This document shows positions 9,205-21,770 of a stretch of 64,000 nucleotides of DNA, piece by piece. The position numbers and the translations under genes were made by a program. The notes under the pieces were generated by a model, which did no database searches, had not been told where the DNA came from, and saw only the letters and a program-made list of their open reading frames with translations. Each line of letters opens with the position of its first letter. Within the stretch, counting starts at the first letter, position 1. The stretch comes from Delphinus delphis (taxonomy: Eukaryota; Chordata; Mammalia; Artiodactyla; Delphinidae), in contig NC_082692.2 of the NCBI RefSeq assembly GCF_949987515.2, forward strand, positions 92,389,488-92,453,487. Direction: 5' to 3'.

Positions 9205-10370
9205 GAGCTATAAATTCCCGGCTTTACTACGTAGCAGGGAGCTGGCCCACACGTTGCTTTTGCAGCAGGGACCAAGCGAAGGGATGAGAAGCTTATTGCT
9301 TGGGTCCGATGTGAGCTCTTATCCCATTCTACACCCAGGCTCTGGGAGTTGGGAAAGGAAGCTGAGAAAGATGTTACTGTACTGTACAAAGTTAACCAGT
9401 GGCTATTTGAATACAGGTTTAGAACGTTAAAATAAACAGGACCATAGCCAGGGGAAGTCAGGAGAGATACATGTTTTCCTGGCACTAGGGTAAAAGTGCC
9501 TGCTGCTTAGATGTATACCTGGTGGCTGATTGAAAGGGATTGTTCTGAGATAAAAGTGACAGTCCGATAGAGGCCATTTAGAAAGAACCAAATTCCATTT
9601 ATGGCCTGGCCTGGTTCTACAGGTGGTCATGTGACAGTGACTTAATTTGTTGACTGTCTTTCCCCATAAATTAAAAATAAAGGTTTCTAGGTTGTGAGGT
9701 GCTTTGTACTTGTGGGAAATCTGGTTCAAAACAAGCTTTGCTGCAGGCTTTGTGAATGTAGGTCAGGGCTGCCTAAATTCCTTGTGGTGAGCCGGAGGCC
9801 CTTTGCACACAGGTGAGGGGCCCAGGCCCATCTCCCTTCGCAGCCACTGCCATGCCAGGAAGGTCTCTTCCACCTTGGAACCCGGGCGACCTTTTCCAAA
9901 GCAGCCTTTCAATTCTGGTGTAGCGTACTTTGAAACATTTTTCTCTAAAATGAAGAGAAAGGTCTCTCTTTAGAAAGGGATGACTGCCTCTCCAAATACT
10001 AGTCTATTTTGAAGTTGAAGTCATTTTGATGTTTAGAAATGGTGCATAGGGCAGTTGGGCAATTTGGAGGCATTTCTAGTCCATTTCCTTGCTGTGCCAC
10101 TGCACCTCAAAGTTTAACAAACACATATGGAAAAGTGAGGTGCTGGCAAGCGGCCGCATAGGATGATGGAGTCTTTATCCAAGCAGTCAGCAGAGCTACA
10201 TTTAGTCATTTGGGTTTGCTGTCGCTTCCATCGTTTCCTTGCCAAGTTGTTTCCTATATTGGGAACCATCATAACCTGTTCTTAAGTAAATGGAAGCCAA
10301 AGGCCTATTTATCTAATACTCCCTGTGGCTTCTGACTTTGGGTTTTTCATTTTGTGAGCTCCTCTTGAAA
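9205..10370. other. Unassigned intronic sequence
   Basis: No coding exon, transposon or tandem repeat that I can name. A 'gcggccgc' octamer at about 10150 is the only notable GC-rich site. Confidence 0.5.
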
Positions 10371-10372
10371 TC

Positions 10373-10620
10373 TGCTACCCTAGTGGTTAATAGCATAGGC
10401 TGTGGTATCAGGCTTCCTGGGTTCAAATCCAAGTTCTACTCATTCTTAGCTATGTGACCCTGGACAAATGGCTTAACCTCCGTGAACCTTGGTTTTCTCA
10501 TCTGCAAAATGCAAGATGGTATTAGCCCCTCCCTCATAAGGTTATGGTGACGATGAAATGTGTGTTCCGCATTTAGTACTGAGGGAGCCTGGCCCTTAGT
10601 TAAGGGCTCAGGAAGCCTTA
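10373..10620 (+). repeat. MIR SINE, sense
   Basis: Near full-length: 'tagtggttaatagcataggc', 'gggttcaaatccaagttct', 'agctatgtgaccctggacaa', 'ctcatctgcaaaatgcaaga' in consensus order. Confidence 0.9.
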
Positions 10621-10639
10621 GTTATCCCTGTCTTTTTGT

Positions 10640-12069
10640 TCCCAGTTCTTAGTACAGAGCCTGATACTCATATATGGTGGCAGAAGGGAAAGGAACTATA
10701 TGTGAATTCTTATATATGGTTCCACTTTTTGTCTTTAAATGCTTCTGTGGTTAAGGGCGTGTACATGGACCCCGTGGGCCTACATTTGAGGCCCAGGTGT
10801 TCCCATATACAAGCTGAGTGATCTTGATAGATGACTTAAATATCTAAGCTTGTTTCCTTACTTATGCAATGGGGGAAAAAGAATTCCTTCCTCATAAAGA
10901 TAATAGGATTGAAGATAATATGGGTAAATAGCCAAACAGAGTAGTTGGGTACACAAGGCTTGCTCAGTGACTGGTTGCTGTTATTTTTCACAGTAGATGC
11001 AGAAGAGTGAAACTACTGAACACACTTGCTTCTTTCTGATGAGTCAAAGTACATTTCCAAGGGAATTGCTTTTTTTGTGATTCCTTGGACTATATCTCCT
11101 GCCCCTAACATTGTCTGTAGGAAGAAAAGATTGGCTGCACATCTGTTTCACATAAGCCAAGGCTTTTTCATTATCCGAATGAATATTGGACCGTGTCCCT
11201 GCCCTCTAGGTGATGAGAAGATCTGAGATGTAGAATAATTGTTACTTTCGTCCTTTTGTTAATGTGGTACCATTTTAAAGCACCAGTGTCCATAGAAGGG
11301 AAGGCAGAATCTCTTTTCTTCCTGATTTGTGTTGCTTTGCCCGTAATCTTAAAAGAATAGGGAAGGCAAACATCAGATTGAAACTGGGAATAGAAGCTTT
11401 GTGGTTAGTGATTTCCTTTCTCTATGTTATCTTTTCCTTTTCACTCCCACCCATCCCTTCCCCCTAGTAAATATACCGGCATCTTCTGCAAAGAAAAGGT
11501 GGAAACTAACAACCATCGTCCATTTTGATCCTAGAATCTCTGCTGTTTTAAGTATAACCTTCAGCACTGTTCGAGTGGAAATAAGAACTGGGGCTTCTGG
11601 GAAATAAGATAGGCTTTGGTGTTGATGCGGTTTATTGTGTAATCTCCTTTTTCAGACTGGGGCAGTGGTCCAGTTCTTGCCCTCAAAACTTGATCTTCTC
11701 CATTTATGTCAAGAGGCCAATCTTGGCCCCAAATCCTTGATCTTGTACAGATGCTATCGTATCAGTGTCACCAAGGTGTGAGAGGTTTTTAACCTTGTAG
11801 TTGAACCTTTAGTTTCAGAAGAAAAGCTGTTTGAAAGAAAACTCACAGTGGAAGATGGGGAGGAATTTAGTTTGGGCAGGGAAAGGTGAGGAGAAAGGAA
11901 GCGTTCTGATGTCGTTCAGTGCTTCATGTGGATTGGGGAAGAGCTCAGAGATCAGGCTGAAAGTGTGGGTATTTTAGGTAAGTATCGCCCTTGTGCCCTG
12001 TGCTTCGCCTTCTCCCCTAATCAAGTTGGTTTCAAGCGTAATAATCCACTAGGTGGATGTATTATGAAA
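10640..12069. other. Unassigned intronic sequence
   Basis: AT-rich single-copy-looking DNA. I see no exon, RNA gene or clear element. Two vague MIR-like traits near 10.75-10.95 kb ('agctgagtgatcttgataga', 'cttatgcaatgggggaaaaa') suggest one more decayed sense MIR. Confidence 0.45.
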
Positions 12070-12214
12070 ATGAGTGTTCAGCTCAACAAGCACTGAGGTC
12101 CTACTGTGTTTCAGCTGCTGGTTTTGGTGATAAGGGAAGGCAGGATGAGTTGAACACAGTCCCCCTGGCTTTTTGAGAGTCTTAAGGTGACTTGGAGAAA
12201 CAGACCCACATTAT

Positions 12215-12395
12215 AAATAACAGTAGCCGACAGTAATAGAGCATTTAGTTGTGCAAAGCATTTCCCGTGGATTCTCTCTTTTAGTCTGGTAACCTTCCTG
12301 TGAGGTGTTGGTATCAGTGTTCCCATCATGCAGATGAGGAAATTGAGGCCCTAAGAAATTGAGTAACTTGCCCATAGTCACTTAAATGTCCCTTC
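12215..12395 (-). repeat. MIR remnant, antisense
   Basis: 'gcagatgaggaaattgaggc' and 'ttgagtaacttgcccatagt' are the reverse-complement MIR core. Antisense L2-like pieces border it at about 12070-12200 ('cactgaggtcctactgtgtt') and 12420-12560 ('ttggttgcctcctgtgcacc'). Confidence 0.8.
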
Positions 12396-13663
12396 TTAGA
12401 ATGATTATTATCATTACACAAACGTTTATTGGTTGCCTCCTGTGCACCAGCCATTTGTGTCCCAGGGAGGAAAGATAGAGACATTGACAAGGAAGTCAAC
12501 GCCAATACACCGTTAAAATTTTTCAGGGCTGTGTTGAGAGTAATTTGTTGTCCACGTGACAGCTGTTTATATGCAAGTAGAGGCCCAGCAGGTGAAATAT
12601 CTTTCTATAAAGTAGGAAAGTTGCCCCTGTAATCTAGTAGTTTGTTGGAGCAAAGTAGATGATGACACTTTTCACGTGTTCTCTCTCCTTGAGGTTTGCC
12701 ACACCTTCTCAGCCCAGGGTGTGTCTGTTTTACCCCTGATGCCATTTTGGCTGACAAGGTTGAGGATCTGGCCCAGCATCACATGATGTGTGAGTGTCAG
12801 AGTCAGGCCAGAACACTCTTGCAAAGGCCTGGACCCAGTGGTTTGTCTTCCCTCTGCCCTATGGACCCTTCCCCGTGTAAAGCACAGAGTTCCTTCAAGC
12901 CGTGTCACCTGCAGTCTCTAAATGGGAATGGACTAGGTTATTACTTTTCTGCTGTCTGCCCACACTCTTTCTAGCATTAAGTTAAGACCATATAAATGAG
13001 GAAGAAAGCCCACTGCAAGATAGAAAACCACTTGGACCCTTTACCTTAATGCGTTTTTAACAAGGTGTGGGGTACTCTGTCTGTGACCTGCAACATTATT
13101 TGAATCCTATTTGTAATGCAAATGAGGGTCTGGTCTGGGGCAGTATAACCCTGCCTCCGGGCATCTCCTGAGTAACATGTTGGCTGAAGACTCCTGCTTG
13201 CTCAGCACGTGTCCCCTTTAAAAGATTGACAGCCTAGGAATCATGGTCTCAGGATGATACTGGGATGAGGAGTGTGCTGGTTGGCGGTGACAAACCACTC
13301 TGGGTCTGAAGCATGGCTGTGAATTTGAGGATCAGACTTAGGGTCTTTTCATTTTTTTGGACTCTTCTTTTTCTGCAGCCCCAGAATGCTTGCACTGTGT
13401 CAGCCCACCTATTAGGGGGCTTGTGGATTTAGTAAGATGGCTTGTTTGAGAGAGAGAAAGAAGTGTTTCCCATCTCATGCAAGCTCTTTGTGAACTGGCC
13501 TGGGATCTCCCAGCAGTTTTGAAGGGAGCCTCAAATAAGAATGGCATTTTTCATGATCCAGCGATGAGAAGTATTTGAGTACCAGCAACCTGCTTATCTG
13601 ATCACAGTCTTACCTCCCATTTAGGCTGAGGTGGGGGATGGTTCTTCGCAGATGTGGGAAAAC

Positions 13664-13803
13664 TGCTAGCCCTGGAGTAGAGAGCCCCAGCTGACCTGAG
13701 AGCTAGCGCCCCGCCCAGGCTCTGCCACCGACCACTGTGACGCCATGGGGGAGTCACTGCATCTCTCCAGGCCTCCGTTTTCCCATCTGCTCAATGGAGT
13801 TTA
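13664..13803 (+). repeat. MIR remnant, sense
   Basis: 'ccaggctctgccaccgacca', then 'ctctccaggcctccgttttc' and 'ccatctgctcaatgga'. Diverged central MIR. Confidence 0.6.
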
Positions 13804-14059
13804 GCTTGAAACTGTGATCAGCGCCAGAAATAGGCCGGTTAGCTTTTCACAAGGCAGCATTGTTGTCCAGGAGCCTCGTGCTGTCCAGAAGTAGGTTTCT
13901 ATTTCTTTGGGATTACAGGTCTTCTTCGTCAAGATAAGACGAATGGATGGAAACAGCCAGGCCTTATTCTGAGGCCAAATGGGGACACGGCCTGGATCTT
14001 GGGTCACAGAGGTCATCTGGACTAGGGTGGCCATAACGAACTCATAGGCTCAGCTTTCG

Positions 14060-14800
14060 TTCACCCCCGCTCTCCTTCCCTGCCCGTTCTCTAATTGTTG
14101 CTAAGCAACATTATTTCTCCTTTTTTTTTTCTTTTGGCAAGGCCTCGAAGGAATGAACCCATATCTTACTTAGTTTTAAATACCCACATGCGAAGGGGAG
14201 GTCCTCCCTTAAATTTTGTTTGTTCTTTTGATTCTAATCCACGATGGGCCTTTCGCAGTGGGACTGAGTTTTCTGCCTGTCTTGTTATAAATAAGGCAGA
14301 AAAATCAGTCTATTTAAGGTGCTTGTCAAGTATATGCCTTGAAGCGTATTCAAGGTTTTGTGTGTGCGAGCAGCTGCTTTGTGGGAACGTCTCTTGCATC
14401 GTGTTCCGTATTCACAAAATCAATTCAAATTTAATAAAAAGATTAGTAGGTTTTTTTATAATCTTCATTTCAGATTTACCCGCTTATCCCAATCTTGAAC
14501 CAACAGACTCCATCTAAAGGGCACAACACTGTAATTCAATTCCCCGGACACCATAGAAGGGTCACAGCATGTTCCACGGTCACTGAGGTGATACCTGCTG
14601 TGTGATTAGACTGGAGTCCCACACACTACAAGTGGCCCTCGCTGGATTCCTGCCTACTTGCTCAAAGCTTTGAGATGCGTGTCTGAAGGTGCTGGGCATC
14701 CTGCACACGGACACAGGAGAGCTTTATACTCCGTTGCCTTGGATAGCTTCCTTTCTGAATAGCTGAGTCACCCATGGGAGAGTAGACCCCAGACCCCTGT
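14060..14800. other. Repeat-poor intronic block with RFX-like site
   Basis: About 740 bp in which I recognise no transposon. It contains the 13-bp palindrome at 14097-14109, listed separately, and a stretch (about 14160-14460) of balanced composition with no exon signature. Conservation cannot be judged from one genome, but this is one of the better candidates in the intron for a regulatory element. Confidence 0.4.
14097..14109. promoter_or_regulatory. Palindromic RFX (X-box) type site
   Basis: GTTGCTAAGCAAC is a perfect inverted repeat of GTTGCT with a single-base spacer. It fits the RFX-family X-box pattern of two GTTRCY half-sites. It lies in sequence I cannot assign to any repeat. Binding is inference. 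Confidence 0.5.
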
Positions 14801-15139
14801 TTTATATTCATTTACTCATAATAATTCATTTGCTAATGGAGAGCAAATTTCAGCTCTATATGCATAAAGTGCTTCCAGTGTAAGGGATGTGTTCTCTTTG
14901 TCATCTGATTGAATCTCAGTATTGCCGTTGTGGCTTCCTCCATTGAGGGCAAAATTGATTTGGACAGAGAGCATGTGTAATTGCATCATACTGTTATATG
15001 GTTCTCCTGAAAGCAGAACGTAGTGGTTGATAAAGGACTTCTTCTTTTGGTGAAGGCTTTTATAATCCTGTCTTCAGAGCACTGATGAAGTTATGTGGTG
15101 AATCACTTGAGTTTATGATAATTCTTTCCCTCCCTTTTT

Positions 15140-15250
15140 TGACAGATGAGGAAATTAGAGAGATTTAGGTCGTCTCCTGGGCTCAGAAAGCAATTCTGTG
15201 TCAAAATTGGGATTGGGACACACCCTGGGTCCCCACCCACACTATCTTTT
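15140..15250 (-). repeat. MIR fragment, antisense
   Basis: 'gacagatgaggaaattagag' followed by a diverged 'aattgggattgggacaca', the reverse-complement MIR core. Confidence 0.55.
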
Positions 15251-15364
15251 AGGCTGCTGTGTTTGAACAATGGATTTAAAAAAAAATTTTTTTTTATCCT
15301 ATCACCTTGTGTACTTAATGATAATGTGTTTTCCATACATGCAGATAATAGTGAATACCATGTA

Positions 15365-15628
15365 TAGTGCTTACATATGTTAATGAAATTTATTTAATTT
15401 GTATAGTTTACTTCACATACGTTAATTTATTTAACCCTCATACAACCCCATAAGGCAGCTACAGAGCTATGAAGTCTTGCCCTCCTTTTATAGATGAGGA
15501 ACTAATGTACAAGACGTTGAGTGGTGGGTCCAAGTTACACAGCGCGAAGTGGCAGAGCCAGGATTTGAACCCAGACAGTCTGACATCAGAAGCCTTCCTT
15601 ATAATACCGCCTCTAAACTGCTTTAGAA
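15365..15628 (-). repeat. MIR SINE, antisense
   Basis: Long antisense copy: 'aatttatttaaccctcatac', 'tatagatgaggaactaatg', 'gtggcagagccaggatttga' then 'acccagacagtctgaca'. Confidence 0.85.
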
Positions 15629-15829
15629 GGAGACGGGCCTTTGAGTATTCCTTTGCCAAATTACTGGATTCCTTCTTAATCACCTTCTTCCTCTACTGCC
15701 CCGAAATATGGCGTTCTGAAATGCATTGCACAGGAGCCAATGTCTGTATGCTAGAGGTACATGCTAACTGCCTACTTCACAACCTTCAGTGTAGTGTGTA
15801 TCACAGCTGTCTTCTATTTTTGTCTCCCC

Positions 15830-15930
15830 AGCTAGATTTTGGAGCACCTGGAGGGACCAGATCTTGCCCTGCCCTCGTGGCCCAGTGCCCGGCATAATGA
15901 TGGTCCTTAGTTAAAAGCTGGTTGAAAAGG
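15830..15930 (+). repeat. L2 3' end
   Basis: Short diverged L2 terminus: 'gctagattttggagcacctg', then 'cccagtgcccggcataatga'. Confidence 0.45.
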
Positions 15931-16344
15931 AATTAGTGCTTGTTCTAAAATGGTTTTCACTGTTCCCGGTTCTTGCAGCGTTTTTTGCTGATGACATTTT
16001 AGGTTAACTGAAGGCTAATTTTTTTCCTACATGGATGCCTGATGCTGTGCTATAACCTCTCTCCAAACTACCTGAGTCTGGAAAGATTTCTGAACAGATT
16101 TCTTATAGTTGACTTGTCTTTTCCCTGGAATGTGGACTGGCTTCATCCTCTGAGGGTGTCTTCTCCTTGACCTCCCCCAGTGTTTGATCTTTTTTCTCTG
16201 TTACGCCCACAGTTTTGCGATTCCTTGGCCTCATTCAATACATGATCATGAAAAACAAACAATAATTAATGCCCTTCCTCCTTTGTGCCTGGTCTTCTGG
16301 CAGAGTCATGGTGTGCCTTTGCTCTTGAATGTTGGAGCATTCCT

Positions 16345-16457
16345 GTGGTGTGGTGGTGTATTATCCCCACTTTACAGTTGGGTACCCTGAACCTGGAGAG
16401 GGTCAGTAACCAGTCTGGACCAAGCTGGGATTTGAACCCATGTCTGGAGTGTTCTTG
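16345..16457 (-). repeat. MIR fragment, antisense
   Basis: 'attatccccactttacagtt', then 'ccaagctgggatttgaaccc'. The central core only. Confidence 0.65.
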
Positions 16458-16496
16458 ACAATGTCTCTACTCAACCATTCAAGTGAATTAATAGAG

Positions 16497-16562
16497 TTGT
16501 GCTTCTCAAGAAGCATCTGGGGGCTCTTATCACATCCTGGGTTCCACATTTAAGAGTCATAC
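16497..16562 (+). repeat. MER5 fragment
   Basis: 'tgtgcttctcaagaagcatc' then 'ctgggggctcttatcacat': the 5' part of a MER5-type element. Confidence 0.5.
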
Positions 16563-16839
16563 TGCTCAATGGGAATAAAGCTAAAGGAGGGGTAACCAGG
16601 AGGATAGGTCCCAAAGTGATGACGTTCGTGCTGAACGGTGAGTAGCTGAGAGAACTTGAGACGTTTTAGACTAACCCGGCAACAGCAGTTCTCACCTAAG
16701 TTGCTGCAGTGGTCTCCTTGCAGGTTTCTGCATTTTCCTCTCTGTCTCCTTTGGGCCTGAGCGTTGGGGCCCCTCCCATCCATTCCCTGCGCCTAGAGGA
16801 ATCAGCGCAGGTCTCATGATGTCACTTGGTTGCTTGGTG

Positions 16840-17160
16840 CCCTTGGTGGTTCCCTAGTTGTGCTTAGGATAAAGGACATGCTTTCGGGGTTCACAGGGCC
16901 CTGCATGAGTCTCCCTGCTTCCCTCTCGGCCTCAGCTGCCGTCCCCCCCGCCACCTCCACATTCTGTGTTCCTGCCACACCGAGGCATTTCGTCCTGGCA
17001 GTCAGGGTACTCGCTCTGCGCTCTGGGCCTTTGCGTGTCCTTTATCTTCTGTCTGAAATGATCTCCCCATCTCTGTCACTCCTCCTGGGACCCCCTAGTC
17101 TTTGTCATGCCCACTCATCCTTCAGACCTCAGGCATCCCCTGTGGAGGTTCTTTGCCGAC
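16840..17160 (+). repeat. L2 LINE 3' region, sense
   Basis: Follows the L2 3' coding region in order: 'aggataaaggacatgctttc', 'agggccctgcatgagtctcc', 'tctgggcctttgcgtgtcct', 'tcatccttcagacctcagg'. Reading frames are broken. Confidence 0.8.
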
Positions 17161-17194
17161 CCTGTGTACACATAGGCTGCTCCTTGTCAGCCCG

Positions 17195-17425
17195 GACCCT
17201 GGAGCCAGACTGCTAGGGCTTGACTCTCAGCTCTGTTTTATGCTGGTCATGTCAGCTTGAACCTCTCAGTATCTCCATTTCCTCATCTTGAAAATGGGAA
17301 GATTCTTATATGCACCTCATGGTGTTTTTGTGAGGGTCAAAGGAGCCAGTCCACGTGAAGCACTTAAAGGAGTGCCTGGCCCGCACTAAATGCCCTAAAA
17401 CGGTGAGCTGCTCTTGCCGGCGGAT
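17195..17425 (+). repeat. MIR SINE, sense
   Basis: 'ctggagccagactgctaggg', 'atttcctcatcttgaaaatg', 'gaagcacttaaaggagtgcc' in consensus order. It abuts the L2 fragment ending at about 17160. Confidence 0.85.
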
Positions 17426-17429
17426 GACT

Positions 17430-17545
17430 TCACTGTTACCCACTCCATTCATCGTGAGCTCGGAAGCTGTGCCTGTCTCCCTCTAAGGCTTTGCACAGGC
17501 CCTGGCCTGTGGCAGGCTCTTGCATATTTGTAGAATGAATGAAGA
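17430..17545 (+). repeat. L2 3' terminus
   Basis: 'cactccattcatcgtgagct', then 'ctggcctgtggcaggctctt' and a 'tgtagaatgaatgaag' end typical of the L2 terminus. Confidence 0.6.
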
Positions 17546-17549
17546 AAAA

Positions 17550-17690
17550 CCTCTAAGGCATGGCTTCTGAAACTTGAATGGGCACCTGGGGATCTTGTTA
17601 CAATGCAGATTCGAATTCAGTAGGTCTGGGTGAGGTTTGAGATTCTGCATTTCTGACAAACCGCCATGCTGATGCAAGGCCCGAAGGGAC
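17550..17690 (+). repeat. MER5-type DNA transposon remnant
   Basis: 'gcttctgaaacttgaatggg', 'cacctggggatcttgttaca' and 'cagtaggtctgggtgaggtt' match the MER5 core. Confidence 0.75.
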
Positions 17691-18274
17691 AACTGACAGT
17701 TGTCTCCTCTCACTGTGAGGCTGTCATAGGGAGGGATGTGCTGAGCCCAGAACAACAGAGAATTAGGGCCAGCAGAGGAAAGTGACCAGAGGCAGAGTTT
17801 TCGATTTTAGGAATGTGCTTCTGACTGTAATAAATACTGAGCCATTGCTTAGGGAAGAGGCCTGCTTCAAATTACTGAGTTTCCTCTCATTCATAAGGGT
17901 CTGAACATCTGTCAGGGATCTTGGAGACGATTTCTGCTCTGGGACAGAGGTTAGGTAGATGATCCCATCTGACCGTAAGTGTCTGTGTTTTCCCACCAAA
18001 GGACCCAGCTGTTTCTTCTGTTTTGCTTCCTGTGTTTGGGGGCATTGGGTCAGCAAACAGCTGGGGAGAGTTACAGACACGCTGTCCACATGAGTAGCTC
18101 TCAGGGAACCAAGTATGTTCAGTTCAATGGGTAGAAAACAATAGGTAGTAGTGGAAAGATGGAATTATTGAATATTTGAAAAGGTGAGCAAATATAAAAA
18201 TCCAAAAACCTTTCTGAATCAAGATCCTGCCAGATCTGGTTTAAATGAATAGGTAAGATGTATTGGGGAGGCCA

Positions 18275-18530
18275 TGGGCATAGTGGTTGAGAGTGCTGGC
18301 TCTGGAGTCAGACTCAGGCTCAGGTCCCTGCCCCACCTCTCATTAGCTGTGTGACCGTGGGCAAATTACTTAACCTCTCTACACCTTAGTCTCCCCAGCT
18401 GGTAACTGTGGTTAATAGTAGCATGGAACTGATGGGATTATTTTAGGGTGAGGTGATGCATGTGTGTAACACCGTTGGCAGCATGCCTTGCACAACCTAA
18501 GCAGTTAATATGTGGTAGCTGAGTAGCTGT
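18275..18530 (+). repeat. MIR SINE, sense
   Basis: Near full-length: 'tagtggttgagagtgctggc', 'tagctgtgtgaccgtgggca', 'aattacttaacctctctaca', ending in a diverged 3' part. Confidence 0.9.
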
Positions 18531-21117
18531 TGTGGCTCAATTTGCAATTAACAGCTTTCAGGACATCTCTTAGGAACATCAGACATTGCCCTTCAGACGT
18601 TGATATGTCCGTTTTAAAACTTCAGTATGTGGAGTGTACAAAGATATCCATGGCCAGACACACTTTAACCTCGCTGCATTTCTTATACTTTATTGAGCGA
18701 GTTCATGAACAAGAGGGAGCTCGAGAGCTTGCAACCTTTTGAAGAGAAACCAAAGGCCTTTCTCTACTTACACAAGCCTTGATCAGGGCCTCACTCACTG
18801 ATGGGGCGTTCACTTGAGATGGCAATCCTGCCTTATGTATAGAATTACAGGCCCAGCCGAGAGAGGAAGTTGTGTTTATCTTAACCCAAGCAGCAGGCAC
18901 TCCGACCACTCTTGACAGACAGGAGACAGATATTGCCAATCTGCTCTTTTCCTGAAACCCCCCACCCTGCTGTGTGTTTTTTGGAAGTTCAGAGGGGTGC
19001 CTGCCAGTTGGCCTGCAGAGTGACATTCTGTACCTGACTCTGAGGACAGTTGAGCTTCCAGGAGAAGGGATATCCAGTGGCTGCTTCCTTGGTACTGTTG
19101 GCCAAGGCAGAAGCCCTCGTGGCTCCTAGAGAAGGCAAGAATTGTGCTTGTGTCCACTGGTTTGGGGAGAAAAGTGGAGAGTGGCCACAGGTGTGGGGAG
19201 AAGAATGTGTCCCTTCAAAGAGTCTGTCTTTTCTCCCTGACAAAGCAATAGCTGGAGGCCAGGGCAGAAAAACTCCAATTAGAGCAGTTGCAGTAATTGA
19301 GAAAATCAGTTGGACAATTATTTCTCTTATTGACATTTAGAAGTGCCTTTTTTCGTCTGGTATTTTTCCAGGTACATGTGAGTTCCAATTTGGGTGCTTC
19401 TGAAATGTCTGGATATTTTGTGCTGCTAAAATTATATGTGTCTAAAAATGTTATCAGTGATGACACTTAAGTATAAGCTCACTTGGACTTGCTGCTAGCA
19501 CGTTGCTGAGACTGAAGTCACCCCCTCCCCCATATCCATTCTCAGAAACATGGCATTTCAGGTAAAGGTAGAAAATAGAATAATTCAGCCTAGGTTTAGC
19601 CATCACGTAGAGGCCTGCTCTTGAGAACTTTGCTTTGGTCTTGTTGACAAAGAATACTGGGGTTTTGTTGCCATAGTTTCAGTGAAAAATTTGACCTTAG
19701 CTACAATAACATACAGTTAGAAAGAACTAGCTAATCGGTTTTCTAAAATTAGTGTTCTCTAGTACATAAACCAGTAAGCACAGAGTATTTAATTAACTAT
19801 TACACAAGGATATAAAAGCCCAGGGGAATGCAGTCCCTTGATCCGGTCAGGGGGAGGAAGGAAACCCATAACTGTCCTTCACTGGTCTCTTGCAAGCTAG
19901 AAGAACTTTTCTTTTTTTTTTAATGTTAGCATTGACTTTATTTTCAGATCTGTCAGGAATGGATACACAAAGCTTGCTGAGAGAACAAAACAACATTCAG
20001 CATTATTTCCAGTTGTCCCTTGCTGGGTACAGACTCACAAGGCAAGAGCTGAAAATGATGTTGGGCCGCGATTCTCACAAGGACACTTGTTGGTGGTGTC
20101 TTAGTCGGCTTGGGGAGAAGGAGAGGCATTTGGAAAGCTATTTCCTGTCTGAAATCTTAGCAGCTAGGTTCTAGACTTTAGTTCCTTTGAATGCTGAATG
20201 TGTGATGAAGGGGCCAGTGCCCCTTTGTTGTCCCCTCATTCTGAGTTCTGAGTACAGCTGTGTTCTTCCCTCAACCCCACAGTTAGCTGGTCACTGAGCG
20301 CTGACTGAGCGCCAAGAAAATGGCCCGTATGTAGATTATGCAGAATTTGGTATCTCTTGTCATCTGTCTATTGAGACGCCCTGCCTGCAGTAGCTCATCT
20401 TTTTGGCGATGGCTTGAAATGTTACCAGTGTTGCGTCAATCCAGAAAGCTGTGTTAACATTTCTGGAGTGAGGAAGGTTTCAGCCTCTGTGGTTTCAGGA
20501 CATGTAGTCAGATCCCTAGCTGACATTCTTGTCTAATCTTTCCACTGCCTTCCATGGATGCTGCAGAGGTGTAATTGAGTTCGTCTCTTTGCCAAGTTTA
20601 TTACTGTTTGAAAACATGACTCAGGATTTTCTGGAACGTCCACTGTTGTATCTTCTTATCAATAACATCATGATAAATGTTCTCTCTCTATTGCATTATG
20701 ATTTCAGCTTTTTCTCTTTTACCCATAAACAATTCTTTCATAGAATTTGAAGTGTGGGCTATATTTAAGGGGCTATAAACTTTCTCCATTTGATTTTTTC
20801 ACCATTTTGCATGTTTCTGTATTGGCATCTTAACTATTGCAATGGAAAATATGTGCTTGGCGAGACTCTTAGAAACAGTCTGAAAGGTCATTGGACTGTG
20901 CAAGCTTCTTGACTATTTACAAGGTCATCTACCTGAACAAATAGAAATGGTCTCTGCCCTTAAGGAATTTGCAATCTTACGAGAAGAGATGAGTGAGAAC
21001 TACCTTGAGGATTATTCTTAGAGAATGTTGAATCCTAGATATGGTTTTATTTCCCTGATGTTCATTGTTTCCACGTATTCCATCAGGTCACTGTGCCCAA
21101 ATCATTTGAATTCATCT
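18531..21117. other. Unassigned intronic sequence
   Basis: About 2.6 kb without a nameable element. The only hints are an L2-like antisense snippet near 20920-21000 ('ctctgcccttaaggaatttg') and a TATAAAAG octamer at 19811-19818 with no supporting promoter context. Confidence 0.45.
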
Positions 21118-21130
21118 TAATAATAGCTTA

Positions 21131-21581
21131 ACTGCAGTGAGGTGGGTGGACCTAGAGTCTGTCATACAGAGTGAAGTAAGTCAGAAAGAGAAAAACAAAT
21201 GCCATATGCTAACACATATATATGGAATCTAAAAAACAAAAATGGTTCTGATGAACCTAGGGGCAGGACAGGAATAAAGACGCAGATGTAGAGAATGGAC
21301 GTGAGGACAGGGGGAGGGGAAACGGTAAGCTGGGACGAAGTGAGAGAGTGGCATGGACTTATATACACTACCGAATGTATAATAGCTAGTGGGAAGCAGC
21401 CGCATAGCACAGGGAGATCAGCTCGGTGCTTTGTGACCACCTAGGGGGGTGGGAGGGAGACGCAAGAGAGAGGAGATATGGGGATATACATATACATATA
21501 GCTGACTCCCTTTGTTATACAGCAGAAACTAGCACACCATTGTAAAGCAATTATACTCCAATAAAGATGTTAGAAAAATAA
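21131..21581 (+). mobile_element. 5'-truncated L1 (artiodactyl type), 3' end
   Basis: The last 450 bases of a LINE-1 in sense orientation: the end of the ORF2 coding region ('gagtgaagtaagtcagaaag'), the 3' UTR and the terminal 'ttatactccaataaagatgt' with a short A-rich tail. It is flanked by a 13-bp duplication, taataatagctta, at 21118-21130 and 21582-21594. Intact ends and low decay make this the youngest L1 in the window. It is far too short to be active. Confidence 0.93.
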
Positions 21582-21770
21582 TAATAATAGCTTAAGAAAA
21601 AATGCAGTTAGAGAGCTTGTTGAAAAGTGACAGCACACATTTTAAAGTGTCCGGTTGGCCTGGCTTTCACTACCTTTGTGTCCTCAGGCCCGTGCATTAA
21701 TGTGGTTAATTGAATTAATGATACTTAGCAAGTATCATTGAAGAGGTTGAGTGTGTCCAGTTGGTTGGTG

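Noticed and set aside
14095..14517. A 140-codon plus-strand frame over the RFX-like site
   Set aside because: It starts at TTG, not ATG, and the peptide resembles nothing known. The DNA may be regulatory but not coding.
19811..20174. TATAAAAG followed by a 94-codon frame with a hydrophobic start, suggesting a small secreted protein gene
   Set aside because: The frame begins at TTG, the first ATG comes after the hydrophobic part, there is no conserved signal or family, and one TATA octamer in AT-rich intron is weak evidence.
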